In this document: one piece after another, positions 8,454 to 16,299 of the stretch
How positions within the stretch are numbered: position 1 is the first letter of the stretch
How the letters are laid out: every line of letters begins with the position of its first letter
Source: Mesosutterella multiformis
GTDB taxonomy: Bacteria; Pseudomonadota; Gammaproteobacteria; Burkholderiales; Burkholderiaceae_F
Direction of reading: 5' to 3'
NCBI RefSeq assembly: GCF_003402575.1
Contig: NZ_BGZJ01000002.1
Coordinates: forward strand, 62,001-126,000
DNA length: 64,000 nt
Program-made: the position numbers and the translations under genes
Notes under the pieces: model-generated
The model's input: the letters and a program-made list of their open reading frames with translations, nothing else
Told to the model about the DNA's origin: nothing
The model's database searches: none

Positions 8454-9857
8454 ATGAAAAAGACCATTCTGGCAAGCATGCTTGCCGTCATGATGGCGAC
8501 CCCCGCGTTCGCCGCTGAATCCACCGACATCGTCATTATCGGTTCGGGCGGCGCTGGCCTGTCCTCCGCCATCACCGCGACCGAAAAGGGCGCCAAGGTT
8601 ATCGTGCTTGAGAAGATGGCCTACTTCGGCGGCAACTCCAACCGCTCCGAAGGTGAAATGAACGCCGCCGGCACGAAGCAGCAGAAGGCTCACGGCATCA
8701 CGGACGACACGCCGGAACGCTTCGCCGCTGATACGATCCGCGGCGGCCACGGTCTGAATGACCCGGCGCTCGTCAAGGCTCTGACGGAAAACGCTGCCTC
8801 CGCTGAAGAATGGCTCCTCGACCTCGGCGCTCACTTCTGCCATCGTATGGGTCGCGGCGGCGGCCAGACCCGTGCCCGCGGTCATGGTCCTTGCGATGGT
8901 TCGCCGGTCGGTATCGAAATTATGCGTGTGCTTGGCGAACGCGCGGATAAGGATCATATCGACATGCGTCTCAATAACCGCGTGACGAAGATCCTGATGA
9001 AGAACGGCAAGGTGTCCGGCGTCCAGGTGAAGACTCCGAAGGGAATGGAAACCATCAACGCGAAGGCTGTGATTCTCGCGACCGGCGGTTTTGGCGCGAA
9101 CCACAAGATGGTTGAGAAGTATCGTCCTGAACTGAAGGGCTTCTCCACGACGAACCACCCGGGCGCTACCGGTGACGGCATCATCCTCGCCCAGCAGGTT
9201 GGCGCTGGCCTCACCGACATCGAGCAGATCCAGATTCACCCGACCGTTATCAAGAAGAACGGCGCTCTGATCTCTGAATCGATGCGTGCCCGCGGCGGCT
9301 TCCTGCTGAACAAGAACGGCAAGCGCTTCACGAATGAGCTCCTGACGCGCGACGTGGTGTCCGCTAACGAACTGAAGCAGCCGGGCGGAATCGCTTACCT
9401 CGTGATCGACAACTCCATCTACTCGAAGAACAAGATGGCTCAGAACTACACGGCTGAGAAGCTGATGACGAAGTGCGACACGATCGCTGACGTCGCGAAG
9501 CTGATCGGTGTGGATGAGAAGGTTGTCCAGGCGAGCTTCGATCAGTACCACAAGGCCTTCGATAACAAGAAGGATGATCTCTTCGGGCGCCCCGAAATGC
9601 TGATCCGTATGGACCAGGCTCCGTACTTCGTCGCTGAAGTCACCCCCGGCATCCATCACACGATGGGCGGCGTGAAGATCGACCCGCAGGCTGAAGTCCT
9701 GACCCCCGAGAAGAAGCCGATCCCTGGCCTCTTCGCCGCGGGTGAAGTGACGGGCGGTGTGCACGGCGGCAACCGTATCGGCGGCAACGCTGTGGCTGAC
9801 ATCATCACCTTCGGCTGCATCTCCGCTAACTCCGCTCTGAAGTACATCGGTCAGTAA
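8454..9857 (+). CDS. Periplasmic flavocytochrome-c-type reductase flavoprotein, heme domain absent (copy 1)
   Basis: This 467-residue protein has a Sec signal ending AFAAES, an FAD-binding GSGGAGLSSA motif (about 30-40), and fumarate-reductase-family active-site residues: His262 (QIHPT), Arg278 (SMRARGG), His401/402 (IHHTMGGV) and Arg441 (GGNRIGG). These correspond to the four catalytic positions of soluble fumarate reductases. It reduces an enoate-type substrate (fumarate, urocanate, acrylate or similar) with electrons from a separate cytochrome. GGGAG precedes the ATG. It is nearly identical over its full length to the copy at 12679-14082, so duplication is recent or maintained. Confidence 0.9.
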   Translation: MKKTILASMLAVMMATPAFAAESTDIVIIGSGGAGLSSAITATEKGAKVIVLEKMAYFGGNSNRSEGEMNAAGTKQQKAHGITDDTPERFAADTIRGGHGLNDPALVKALTENAASAEEWLLDLGAHFCHRMGRGGGQTRARGHGPCDGSPVGIEIMRVLGERADKDHIDMRLNNRVTKILMKNGKVSGVQVKTPKGMETINAKAVILATGGFGANHKMVEKYRPELKGFSTTNHPGATGDGIILAQQVGAGLTDIEQIQIHPTVIKKNGALISESMRARGGFLLNKNGKRFTNELLTRDVVSANELKQPGGIAYLVIDNSIYSKNKMAQNYTAEKLMTKCDTIADVAKLIGVDEKVVQASFDQYHKAFDNKKDDLFGRPEMLIRMDQAPYFVAEVTPGIHHTMGGVKIDPQAEVLTPEKKPIPGLFAAGEVTGGVHGGNRIGGNAVADIITFGCISANSALKYIGQ

Positions 9858-9933
9858 TAGCGAAGTAAAAGCTTCAAACAATCCGGGAGGACCAACTCTC
9901 TCTCCAAAGGTCCATCCCGGAGGTCTCCGAAGT

Positions 9934-9970
9934 GAGCACCGCGTGAACCGCTTCATGCGGTGCTCAATTT
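9934..9970 (+). terminator. Intrinsic terminator of reductase copy 1
   Basis: GAGCACCGC/GCGGTGCTC forms a 9-bp stem (9934-9965) followed by a short T-tract. Confidence 0.75.
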
Positions 9971-10003
9971 TCTCCAGTAGTGCTTTGTAGTGTTTTGCTA
10001 GAC

Positions 10004-10038
10004 CCGCACGCGATCTTTCTCTCTCCTCAGATCGCTGC
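10004..10038 (+). terminator. Second hairpin with T8 before the degenerate reductase
   Basis: CGCGATCT and AGATCGC, extended by flanking CCGC/GCGG, form a long stem followed by eight T. It lies 80 bp upstream of the next start, so it may be a backup terminator or a leader attenuator. Confidence 0.6.
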
Positions 10039-10118
10039 GGTTTTTTTTGCCCAATTTTCCCCCACCCCTCAGGCGCTATTATTTAAAGAACTTTCACTTC
10101 GTCCTGAGGAATTGGCTC

Positions 10119-11534
10119 ATGAAAGAGACTGTTTTCGCGGCCGCCCTGGCGCTTTCCCTTGGCTCCCCCTCTGCCTTCGCCGCTGAAACCGCGGATGTGG
10201 TCGTGGTGGGCGCGGGCGCGGCAGGCCTCTCCGCCTCGATCGGCGCGGCAGCGCGCGGCGCGAAAGTGATTCTGCTTGAGAAAACGACTGACGCGGGCGG
10301 GAACACCGCGTTCGCGAAACTCGGGCTCAATGCTGCCGCGACTCCTGATCAGGCAGCCGCCCGGATCACGGGGGACTCCCCGACGCTTTTCGCCGCGGAC
10401 ACGATCCGGTACGGGCACCAGATTAACGACGCGGCCCTCGTCCGCGCGATGACGGTGACTTCCGCCCCGGCGCTCGCGTGGCTCGAAACCCTTGGCGCCA
10501 AACTCTGCCTCCGGATCACCCCCGTGGGGAGCGAAGAGCGGCCGCGCCTCATGGCGCCCTGCGACGGAACCGCGGTCGGTCCCCGCCTCATCCAGGTTCT
10601 GAAAGCGAAGGCCCTTCAGAGCCAGGTCGACCTCAGAACCCAGGCCCGCGCGACAAAACTCATCCTCGCGGACCAAAAAGTATCAGGAATCGAGGTCCAG
10701 ACCCCGAAAGGCCGCTATCAGATCAAAGCGAAAGCCGTGGTCCTCGCGACCGGAGGCTTTGCCGCGTACTCGGCGCTCGTGAACCAGGTTCACCCGTCTC
10801 TTAAAGGGATCGCTCCGGTCGGTTTCCGGGGCGCGACAGGGGACGGGCTCGTGATCGCTCGGGCGGCGGGCGCTTCGCTCCTCGACCTCGATCAGCTCGA
10901 GATCCGACCGACCGTGAGCGTGAAGGGGAATGTCCCGATCGAGGAAGCCCTGCGGGCGCGGGGCGGAATCCTCCTTAATAAATCAGGGAAGCGCTTTACG
11001 GACGAAACCGGGATCCGGGATATCGTGTCGCAGGACATCCTGAAGCAGTCCGGGCACTCGGCGTACCTCGTGATCGACAGCGAAATTTTTGACGCCGATA
11101 AAGCCCTTCAAACCTACGTGGACCAGGGGCTCATGAAGCGCTGCGGGACGGTCGCCGCGGTCGCCAAAGCGATCGGCGCGAACTCCGCCGCTGTGAAGTC
11201 AACCCTCAATCGTTACTACCGGGCGTACGACCGGAAGTTCGATCAGGATTTCGCGCGCTACGAAATGCGGGTTCGGCTTGATCAGGGTCCCTGGTACGTC
11301 GCGGCGGTGAAACCCGGCGTTCTCGCGACACTTGGGGGAATCAAAATCAATGACCGGGCTGAGGTTCTCGGATCCGGTGACACCCCGATTCCGGGACTCT
11401 ACGCCGCGGGGGAAGTGACAGCCGGAGTTCAGGGCGGCAACATGATGCCGGGGAATGGGCTGACAGACGCTGTCACGTTCGGCCTCATCGCCGGCGCGAA
11501 GTCCGCGGCGTATGTGGGAAAGACCGGCCTCTGA
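10119..11534 (+). CDS. Flavocytochrome-c-type flavoprotein with degenerate active site
   Basis: This 471-residue protein has a Sec signal (ends AFAAET) and an intact FAD motif (VGAGAAGLSAS). It is collinear with the two intact neighbours, but three of the four catalytic positions are changed: IHPT is IRPT, IHHTMGG is VLATLGG, and GGNRIGG is GGNMMPG. Only the Arg of LRARGG is kept. It should bind FAD but is unlikely to reduce enoates by the classical mechanism. ATG 10119 follows TGAGGA; the frame extends upstream without a signal peptide. The gene is intact with no stops, so it appears to be under selection for another role. Confidence 0.8.
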   Translation: MKETVFAAALALSLGSPSAFAAETADVVVVGAGAAGLSASIGAAARGAKVILLEKTTDAGGNTAFAKLGLNAAATPDQAAARITGDSPTLFAADTIRYGHQINDAALVRAMTVTSAPALAWLETLGAKLCLRITPVGSEERPRLMAPCDGTAVGPRLIQVLKAKALQSQVDLRTQARATKLILADQKVSGIEVQTPKGRYQIKAKAVVLATGGFAAYSALVNQVHPSLKGIAPVGFRGATGDGLVIARAAGASLLDLDQLEIRPTVSVKGNVPIEEALRARGGILLNKSGKRFTDETGIRDIVSQDILKQSGHSAYLVIDSEIFDADKALQTYVDQGLMKRCGTVAAVAKAIGANSAAVKSTLNRYYRAYDRKFDQDFARYEMRVRLDQGPWYVAAVKPGVLATLGGIKINDRAEVLGSGDTPIPGLYAAGEVTAGVQGGNMMPGNGLTDAVTFGLIAGAKSAAYVGKTGL

Positions 11535-11555
11535 GACGATTGAACCCAAAACAAA

Positions 11556-11586
11556 ACGGGAGAACTCAGGTCAGGAGTTCTCCCGT
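11556..11586. terminator. Bidirectional terminator between convergent genes
   Basis: ACGGGAGAACTC pairs with GAGTTCTCCCGT. It serves the degenerate reductase (+) and the DsbG-like gene (-). Confidence 0.75.
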
Positions 11587-11612
11587 CATTTATTTCAGCT
11601 TCAGATTATTAA

Positions 11613-12206
11613 TCAGAGCTTCACTTCAAAGAGCGCGGCGAGTTCCTCGGTCGAGAGGTTCTCGTCAAACGGCTTATATTCGCCCTTCGAATTCTTGAAG
11701 ACGCCGTAGGGCACCGCGCGGCAGCCGGCCCGGCGGTGCAGCTTCGTGTTCGTCCAGACCTTGTTCCGCAGGTCATCCGGGAGCTTCGCGAGGTCATAGC
11801 GGATACCGCGGAACTCGGGGTCGCGGAAATGCTCATGCTGCTCGTCATACTTCTTCCACGGTTCCTTCGACGCGAGGATCGTGCTGCCCTGGGGTTCGGA
11901 GTTGATGTTCAGGAACGCGATCGGGAAAAAGATCACGTTGACCTTTGAGAGCAACGGCTTCACGTTTTCCGTGAACTTCATGCAGTCCGGGCACTGGGGA
12001 TCGATCGCCACATAGGCGACCGGACGGTCCGCGGGACCGGGGTAGGAGAATCCGGCGCCCTGAGCCTTGAACGTCTCATACATTTTCTTTCCGTCCCAGA
12101 TCACGGGGACAACAGCCGGACGGGCAGCCGCGGGGCGGGCCGCGATAGCGGCGGCAGCGGCGGCGGAAAGGGCGATCGCGCTCCGGCGCGAGAGAGTCTT
12201 CTGCAT
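11613..12206 (-). CDS. TAT-exported DsbG-like thiol:disulfide protein with intact CPDC
   Basis: This 197-residue protein has a TAT signal (TLSRRSAIALS). The thioredoxin-fold active site is IDPQCPDCMKF (about residue 83), the CxxC motif of DsbA/DsbG-type proteins, and the AVPYGVF segment carries the expected cis-Pro. It probably oxidises or isomerises disulfides in an exported reductase. ATG 12206 with AAGGA upstream starts at the TAT signal; the longer frame is discarded. It is the only redox-competent member among four paralogues here, placed between the degenerate and the second intact reductase. Confidence 0.82.
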   Translation of the reverse strand: MQKTLSRRSAIALSAAAAAAIAARPAAARPAVVPVIWDGKKMYETFKAQGAGFSYPGPADRPVAYVAIDPQCPDCMKFTENVKPLLSKVNVIFFPIAFLNINSEPQGSTILASKEPWKKYDEQHEHFRDPEFRGIRYDLAKLPDDLRNKVWTNTKLHRRAGCRAVPYGVFKNSKGEYKPFDENLSTEELAALFEVKL

Positions 12207-12678
12207 TCTTTTTCCTTTTTTTCGTCGGGGTATCTGAGGGGAAAGCCGGAACTCCATACGTCTTTCCCCGTTTCACAGATCATCAATCTTATGTCCGCGG
12301 GTTACGGATAAACCCGCTCTTTTACAGGCTGAAACAAAGGGAGCTCCGGAACCGGGTTATGTACGGGTTTAAAGAACGGCTGAAGTAATTCATACGGACG
12401 TAACAGATACCGGTACATTTTCGGAAACTGCGCGCGGAATAACCGTGTACACAGGAACGTCTCAATAAAACGGAACCGATAAAACACTTTTGCCCGATGA
12501 AATAAGCCTTCTTACTCGGGTTAATCTCATCCACCAAAAGCGATTTTCTGTTCCAGGAAACGCAAATCCCGTTTGATTGTTGATTTTACGTCAATGACTG
12601 TTAAAAATTATTTCAAAAACCGGTATGACTAAAGTAAGATAGTCATTGTTGTGTTCCTATACATACACAGGAGAGAAG
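12207..12678. other. Intergenic region, 472 bp
   Basis: No gene is seen. It must carry divergent promoters for the DsbG-like gene and reductase copy 2; a TAAGAT box sits about 40 bp before the latter. No palindrome stands out. Confidence 0.4.
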
Positions 12679-14082
12679 ATGAAAAAAACTCTGATTGCGG
12701 CTGCTCTTTCCATGATGGTCGCGAGCCCGGCTTTTGCTGCTGAATCCGCTGATATTGTGGTCGTGGGTTCGGGCGGCGCGGGGCTCTCGTCCGCCATTAC
12801 GGCGACTGAGCGCGGCGCGAAGGTGATCGTCCTCGAGAAGATGGCCTACTTCGGCGGCAACTCCAACCGCTCCGAAGGCGGCATGAACGCGGCCGGCACG
12901 AAGCAGCAGATCGCGGACGGCGTGACGGACGATTCGCCTGCCATTTTCTACGCCGACACGATGAAAGGCGGCCACAACCTCAATAACCCGGCGCTTCTGA
13001 AGACGCTGACCGAGAACGCCGCGGGCGCTGAAGAGTGGCTTCTGTCGCTCGGCGCCAAGTTCTGCCACCGCATGGGTCGCGGCGGCGGTCAGACGAAGGC
13101 CCGTGGTCATGGACCGTGCGATGGGTCTCCGGTCGGTATTGAACTGATGCGGGTCCTCGGTGAACGCGCGGATAAAGACCATATCGATATGCGTCTCAAT
13201 AACCGCGTGACGAAGATCATCATGAAGAACGGCAAGGTCGCCGGCGTCGAAGTTCAGACCCCGAAGGGCAAGGAAGTGATCAACGCGAAGGCCGTGGTGC
13301 TTGCCACCGGCGGTTTCGGCGCGAACCACAAGATGGTGGAAAAGTATCGTCCTGAACTGAAGGGCTTCTCCACGACCAACCACCCGGGCGCGACCGGTGA
13401 CGGTATCGTCCTCGCGCAGCAGGTCGGCGCGTCGCTCACCGATATCGAGCAGATTCAGATTCACCCGACCGTCATCAAGAGGAACGGCGCTCTGATCTCC
13501 GAATCGATGCGTGCCCGCGGCGGGTTCCTGCTGAATAAGAACGGCAAGCGCTTCACAAACGAACTGCTGACCCGCGACGTGGTCTCCGCGAATGAGCTTA
13601 AGCAGCCGGGCGGCATCGCGTACCTCGTGGTCGATGACTCGATCTACAAGAAGAACAAGATGCTCCGCAGCTACGTCTCCGAAGGTCTCATGAAGAAGTG
13701 CGACACGGTGGCTGACGTCGCGAAGATGATCGGCGCTGATCCGAAGGTCGTCCAGGCGAGCTTTGATCAGTACTGGAAGGCCTACGACAACAAGAAGGAC
13801 GATCTCTTTGGCCGTCCCGAAATGGTGATCCGCCTTGATAAGGCTCCGTTCTATGTCGCTGAAGTCACCCCCGGCATCCATCACACGATGGGCGGCGTGA
13901 CGATCGACCCGAAGGCTGAAGTGCTGAATAAGCAGAAGAAGCCGATCCCGGGTCTCTTCGCGGCTGGCGAAGTGACGGGCGGCGTGCACGGCGGAAACCG
14001 CATCGGCGGCAACGCTGTGGCTGACATCGTCACCTTCGGCCGTATTTCCGGTAACAGCGCCGCCTCTTACGTCGGCAAGTAA
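12679..14082 (+). CDS. Periplasmic flavocytochrome-c-type reductase flavoprotein (copy 2)
   Basis: This 467-residue protein has the same length as copy 1 and about 85-90% identity by eye. It has a Sec signal (ends AFAAES) and FAD motif GSGGAGLSSA, and all four catalytic positions are kept (QIHPT, SMRARGG, HHTMGGV, GGNRIGG). The start ATG follows AGGAGAG; an upstream in-frame extension is not needed. Differences from copy 1 are concentrated in residues 75-110, 320-350 and the C-terminus, which may tune the substrate or partner cytochrome. Confidence 0.9.
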   Translation: MKKTLIAAALSMMVASPAFAAESADIVVVGSGGAGLSSAITATERGAKVIVLEKMAYFGGNSNRSEGGMNAAGTKQQIADGVTDDSPAIFYADTMKGGHNLNNPALLKTLTENAAGAEEWLLSLGAKFCHRMGRGGGQTKARGHGPCDGSPVGIELMRVLGERADKDHIDMRLNNRVTKIIMKNGKVAGVEVQTPKGKEVINAKAVVLATGGFGANHKMVEKYRPELKGFSTTNHPGATGDGIVLAQQVGASLTDIEQIQIHPTVIKRNGALISESMRARGGFLLNKNGKRFTNELLTRDVVSANELKQPGGIAYLVVDDSIYKKNKMLRSYVSEGLMKKCDTVADVAKMIGADPKVVQASFDQYWKAYDNKKDDLFGRPEMVIRLDKAPFYVAEVTPGIHHTMGGVTIDPKAEVLNKQKKPIPGLFAAGEVTGGVHGGNRIGGNAVADIVTFGRISGNSAASYVGK

Positions 14083-14135
14083 TCGGCAATAAAAATCCGC
14101 AGTGCCCTGCTCCCGACAGGGCGCGTCGGAAACAT

Positions 14136-14168
14136 AAAGCGCGTCGGTTTTCCCCGGCGCGCTTTTTT
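14136..14168 (+). terminator. Intrinsic terminator of reductase copy 2
   Basis: AAAGCGCG...CGCGCTTT stem followed by T7. Confidence 0.85.
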
Positions 14169-14257
14169 TGCCTCTGTCGTTTCTTCGTTACCTTTTTCTC
14201 TTTTACCGTGATTCAGGAAAGAAATTTTCCGTGTCTTATAAAAAAATTTTCTGACCC

Positions 14258-14285
14258 CTTGAAAAAATAAAAACCGCCCCCATAA
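14258..14285 (+). promoter_or_regulatory. Sigma-32 type heat-shock promoter
   Basis: CTTGAAA at 14258 and CCCCATAAT at 14277 match the sigma-32 elements with about 12 bases between them. The start point would fall near 14292, giving a leader of about 115 bases before the Hsp20 gene. Confidence 0.75.
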
Positions 14286-14295
14286 TATTTATTGC

Positions 14296-14359
14296 AGGGG
14301 GATGAAAAGAAGTACAAACATCCGCTCATCCCCCTATACAAATCAGGGTTAAGTCCCTG
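14296..14359 (+). promoter_or_regulatory. Structured 5' leader of hsp20
   Basis: A 10-bp hairpin (AGGGGGATGA 14296-14305 with TCATCCCCCT 14326-14335) and a second one (CAGGG/CCCTG 14344-14359) stand in the leader. Leaders of small heat-shock genes often act as RNA thermometers. I do not see a clear pairing of the ribosome site itself, so this is a candidate only. Confidence 0.4.
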
Positions 14360-14408
14360 TTAATCAAGTGTTGACCGCTCAGACGACGGCCATAATGGAG
14401 TGATAATT

Positions 14409-14861
14409 ATGGCAAATGTTCCTACTATTTTTGATGAATCCCCTCTGAACATTTTTGATCCGTTTGATGTGTTCTCTGGTTTCAAATTCCCGGATCCTTC
14501 CACTACGGTTTTTGGCAAGAACGCTGACCGCCTGATGAAGACTGATATCCGCGAGACCGACAAGGGCTATGAGCTCGCGATCGACCTCCCGGGCTTCAAG
14601 AAGGAAGAAATCTCCGCTGAACTGAAGGACGGCTATCTTACGGTTTCCGCCTCCAAGAGCCACAAGGAAGAAGAGAAGAAGGAAGGTCACCTGATCCGTC
14701 AGGAACGCTCTTCCGGCTCCTGCGCCCGTACGTTCTATGTGGGTGAAGGCGTGAAGCAGTCTGACTGCAAGGCCGCCTACGAAAACGGCATCCTGACTGT
14801 CTGCATCCCGAAGGTCACGAAGGAAGAAAAGGCCGCGAAGCAGATGATTTCGATCGATTGA
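14409..14861 (+). CDS. Small heat-shock protein, Hsp20/alpha-crystallin family
   Basis: This 150-residue protein has an alpha-crystallin domain (about 45-140) with the ELAIDLPGFKKEEI and GYLTVSASK strands and the ENGILTVCIPK C-terminal signature, and a short N-terminal arm rich in Phe and Pro. It is an ATP-independent holdase that protects unfolding proteins. The start at ATG 14409 is set by GGAG eight bases upstream. Three hairpins with T-tracts follow the gene. Confidence 0.92.
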   Translation: MANVPTIFDESPLNIFDPFDVFSGFKFPDPSTTVFGKNADRLMKTDIRETDKGYELAIDLPGFKKEEISAELKDGYLTVSASKSHKEEEKKEGHLIRQERSSGSCARTFYVGEGVKQSDCKAAYENGILTVCIPKVTKEEKAAKQMISID

Positions 14862-14915
14862 TCGGAGCGCTAATCTGAGCGGCGGTCCTCCACCGTAAAA
14901 ACTGGAAGACAAAAA

Positions 14916-14947
14916 GAACCCGCGATACGCCTCACCCAGGCGCGCCG
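14916..14947 (+). terminator. Intrinsic terminator after hsp20
   Basis: AACCCGCG pairs with CGCGGGTT, followed by T6. Confidence 0.8.
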
Positions 14948-14989
14948 CGGGTTTTTTCTTTAAGCCCCTCAAAGGATATGTTTTTATGA

Positions 14990-15066
14990 CGCCTCTTCAT
15001 TGAGGCGCTCTTTTTGTTATTCAGACTCGGCGCGGCGCTTTCTAAGGCGTCCGCGCCATTTTTTTT
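14990..15066 (+). terminator. Two further hairpin terminators
   Basis: CGCCTC/GAGGCG (14990-15007, then T5) and GGCGCGG/CCGCGCC (15029-15057, then T8). Together with the previous one they isolate hsp20 from the convergent gene. Confidence 0.6.
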
Positions 15067-15072
15067 CGGTTC

Positions 15073-16167
15073 TCAGTGATCGCTCTTGATCCCGGCGCTG
15101 CACATCGAAAGCAGCGCGTCATGCGTCGGGCCATACTGCCGGCAGTACGTGTAGTAAGCGGCGAGCGACGCGGCGGTCGTGTGCTCCGCGTAGATCCCGC
15201 GGTGCGCGAGTTCCGCCCGGGCGGGGAGGATATCCTCTTCCGCGGCGCAGACGATGCGGATCTTATGCTTCCGGATCATCGCGAGGATTTCGTCCGCCCT
15301 CGCGGGCTTCCCGATCGCGATCCCTTCCGCCATCGTGGGCTTCGGGGTAATAGAGACGATATGTTCGGCGCCCTCCGCGATCGTTTCGGCGAACGGCGCG
15401 CAGTTCGCGCCCTGGACCGCGATCACCTGCGGGAAGTGATCGATCGCGCCCGAGGCGTAGAGGTGCTCAAGCGCCTTCACGGCACCGATAAAGAGTGTCC
15501 CGTTCCCAAGCTCGATAAAGATGTTTTCGGGCATCCGGTGCAGCTGCTCAAAGACCTCGTAAATGTAGGTCTTCGTTCCTTCATAGAAGAAGGGGTTGAA
15601 AACGTGGTTCGCGTAGTACGCGCCTTCATCCCGAACCTTCGCGCGGCAGACATCGGCGCAGTGGTCACGGTCACCCGGCACCACCACCGCCTTCGCCCCG
15701 AACGCCTCGATCATCGCGATCTTTTTCGGGCTGGTGCCTTCAGGCACGTAGATCTCGCACTCGATCCCGGCGCACGCCCCATAGGCCGCGACCGCGATCC
15801 CGGCGTTGCCGGACGAGTCCTGCACGCACTTCTTAACCCCGATCGACTTCATGTGAGCGACGAGCGCTGCCGCTCCGCGGTCCTTGAAGGACAAGGTCGG
15901 CATGCAGTAATCCATTTTTACGAGGACGTCGTCCGAGAAGGGGATCACAGGCGACATTCCTTCTCCCATCGTGACCTCTTTCCACGCGTCTCCTTCGAGC
16001 GCCATGAACGCCCGGTACCGGAAGAGGCTCCAGGTATCGCGGTCAATCTTCGAGTCGTCCCAGGCCGGAGGCACGAAGTCGAGCTCAAACAGTCCGCCGC
16101 AGTCACACGCCGGCGCCTTCGTATCGGTCGAAACCTTCTTTCCGCAGCAGGTGCAAACGAAATTCAT
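15073..16167 (-). CDS. PLP-dependent threonine-synthase-like lyase
   Basis: This 364-residue protein has an N-terminal zinc-ribbon-like pair (CTCCGKK and CDCGG), then the fold-type II PLP core with the Schiff-base Lys in TLSFKDRG, the SSGNAG phosphate-side loop, and a Gly-rich segment ELGNGTLF. It fits the threonine synthase family or a related amino-acid beta/gamma-lyase. The start at ATG 16167 is set by GAGGA seven bases upstream; the longer frame to 16221 runs into the promoter. It is divergent from a MocR-type regulator, which probably controls it, so a role tied to PLP or an amino acid is inferred. Confidence 0.82.
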   Translation of the reverse strand: MNFVCTCCGKKVSTDTKAPACDCGGLFELDFVPPAWDDSKIDRDTWSLFRYRAFMALEGDAWKEVTMGEGMSPVIPFSDDVLVKMDYCMPTLSFKDRGAAALVAHMKSIGVKKCVQDSSGNAGIAVAAYGACAGIECEIYVPEGTSPKKIAMIEAFGAKAVVVPGDRDHCADVCRAKVRDEGAYYANHVFNPFFYEGTKTYIYEVFEQLHRMPENIFIELGNGTLFIGAVKALEHLYASGAIDHFPQVIAVQGANCAPFAETIAEGAEHIVSITPKPTMAEGIAIGKPARADEILAMIRKHKIRIVCAAEEDILPARAELAHRGIYAEHTTAASLAAYYTYCRQYGPTHDALLSMCSAGIKSDH

Positions 16168-16245
16168 GATGGAATCCTCATAGGGTGGGGTGAGTCCGGG
16201 AACGACTCTGATGACAGACATTCTACCTAGGGACTTTGCGTGCGA

Positions 16246-16278
16246 CTGATACAGTTTGGTACTATCTCACTGATACAG
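16246..16278. promoter_or_regulatory. Direct-repeat operator for the MocR-type regulator
   Basis: CTGATACAG occurs at 16246-16254 and again at 16270-16278, 24 bp apart, in the divergent promoter region. MocR/PdxR regulators are known to bind direct repeats in this position. Confidence 0.6.
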
Positions 16279-16299
16279 ATAGCAATAAAGGAAGTTCCC

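Noticed and set aside
8418-9956. Long minus-strand frame (512 codons) and its like at 12643-13989
   Set aside because: Both are antisense shadows of the flavoprotein reductases; His/Arg/Val-rich with no signal or motif.
12570-12600. FNR box before reductase copy 2 (TTGAT...TCAA)
   Set aside because: The half-site spacing is five instead of four bases and the second half is imperfect.
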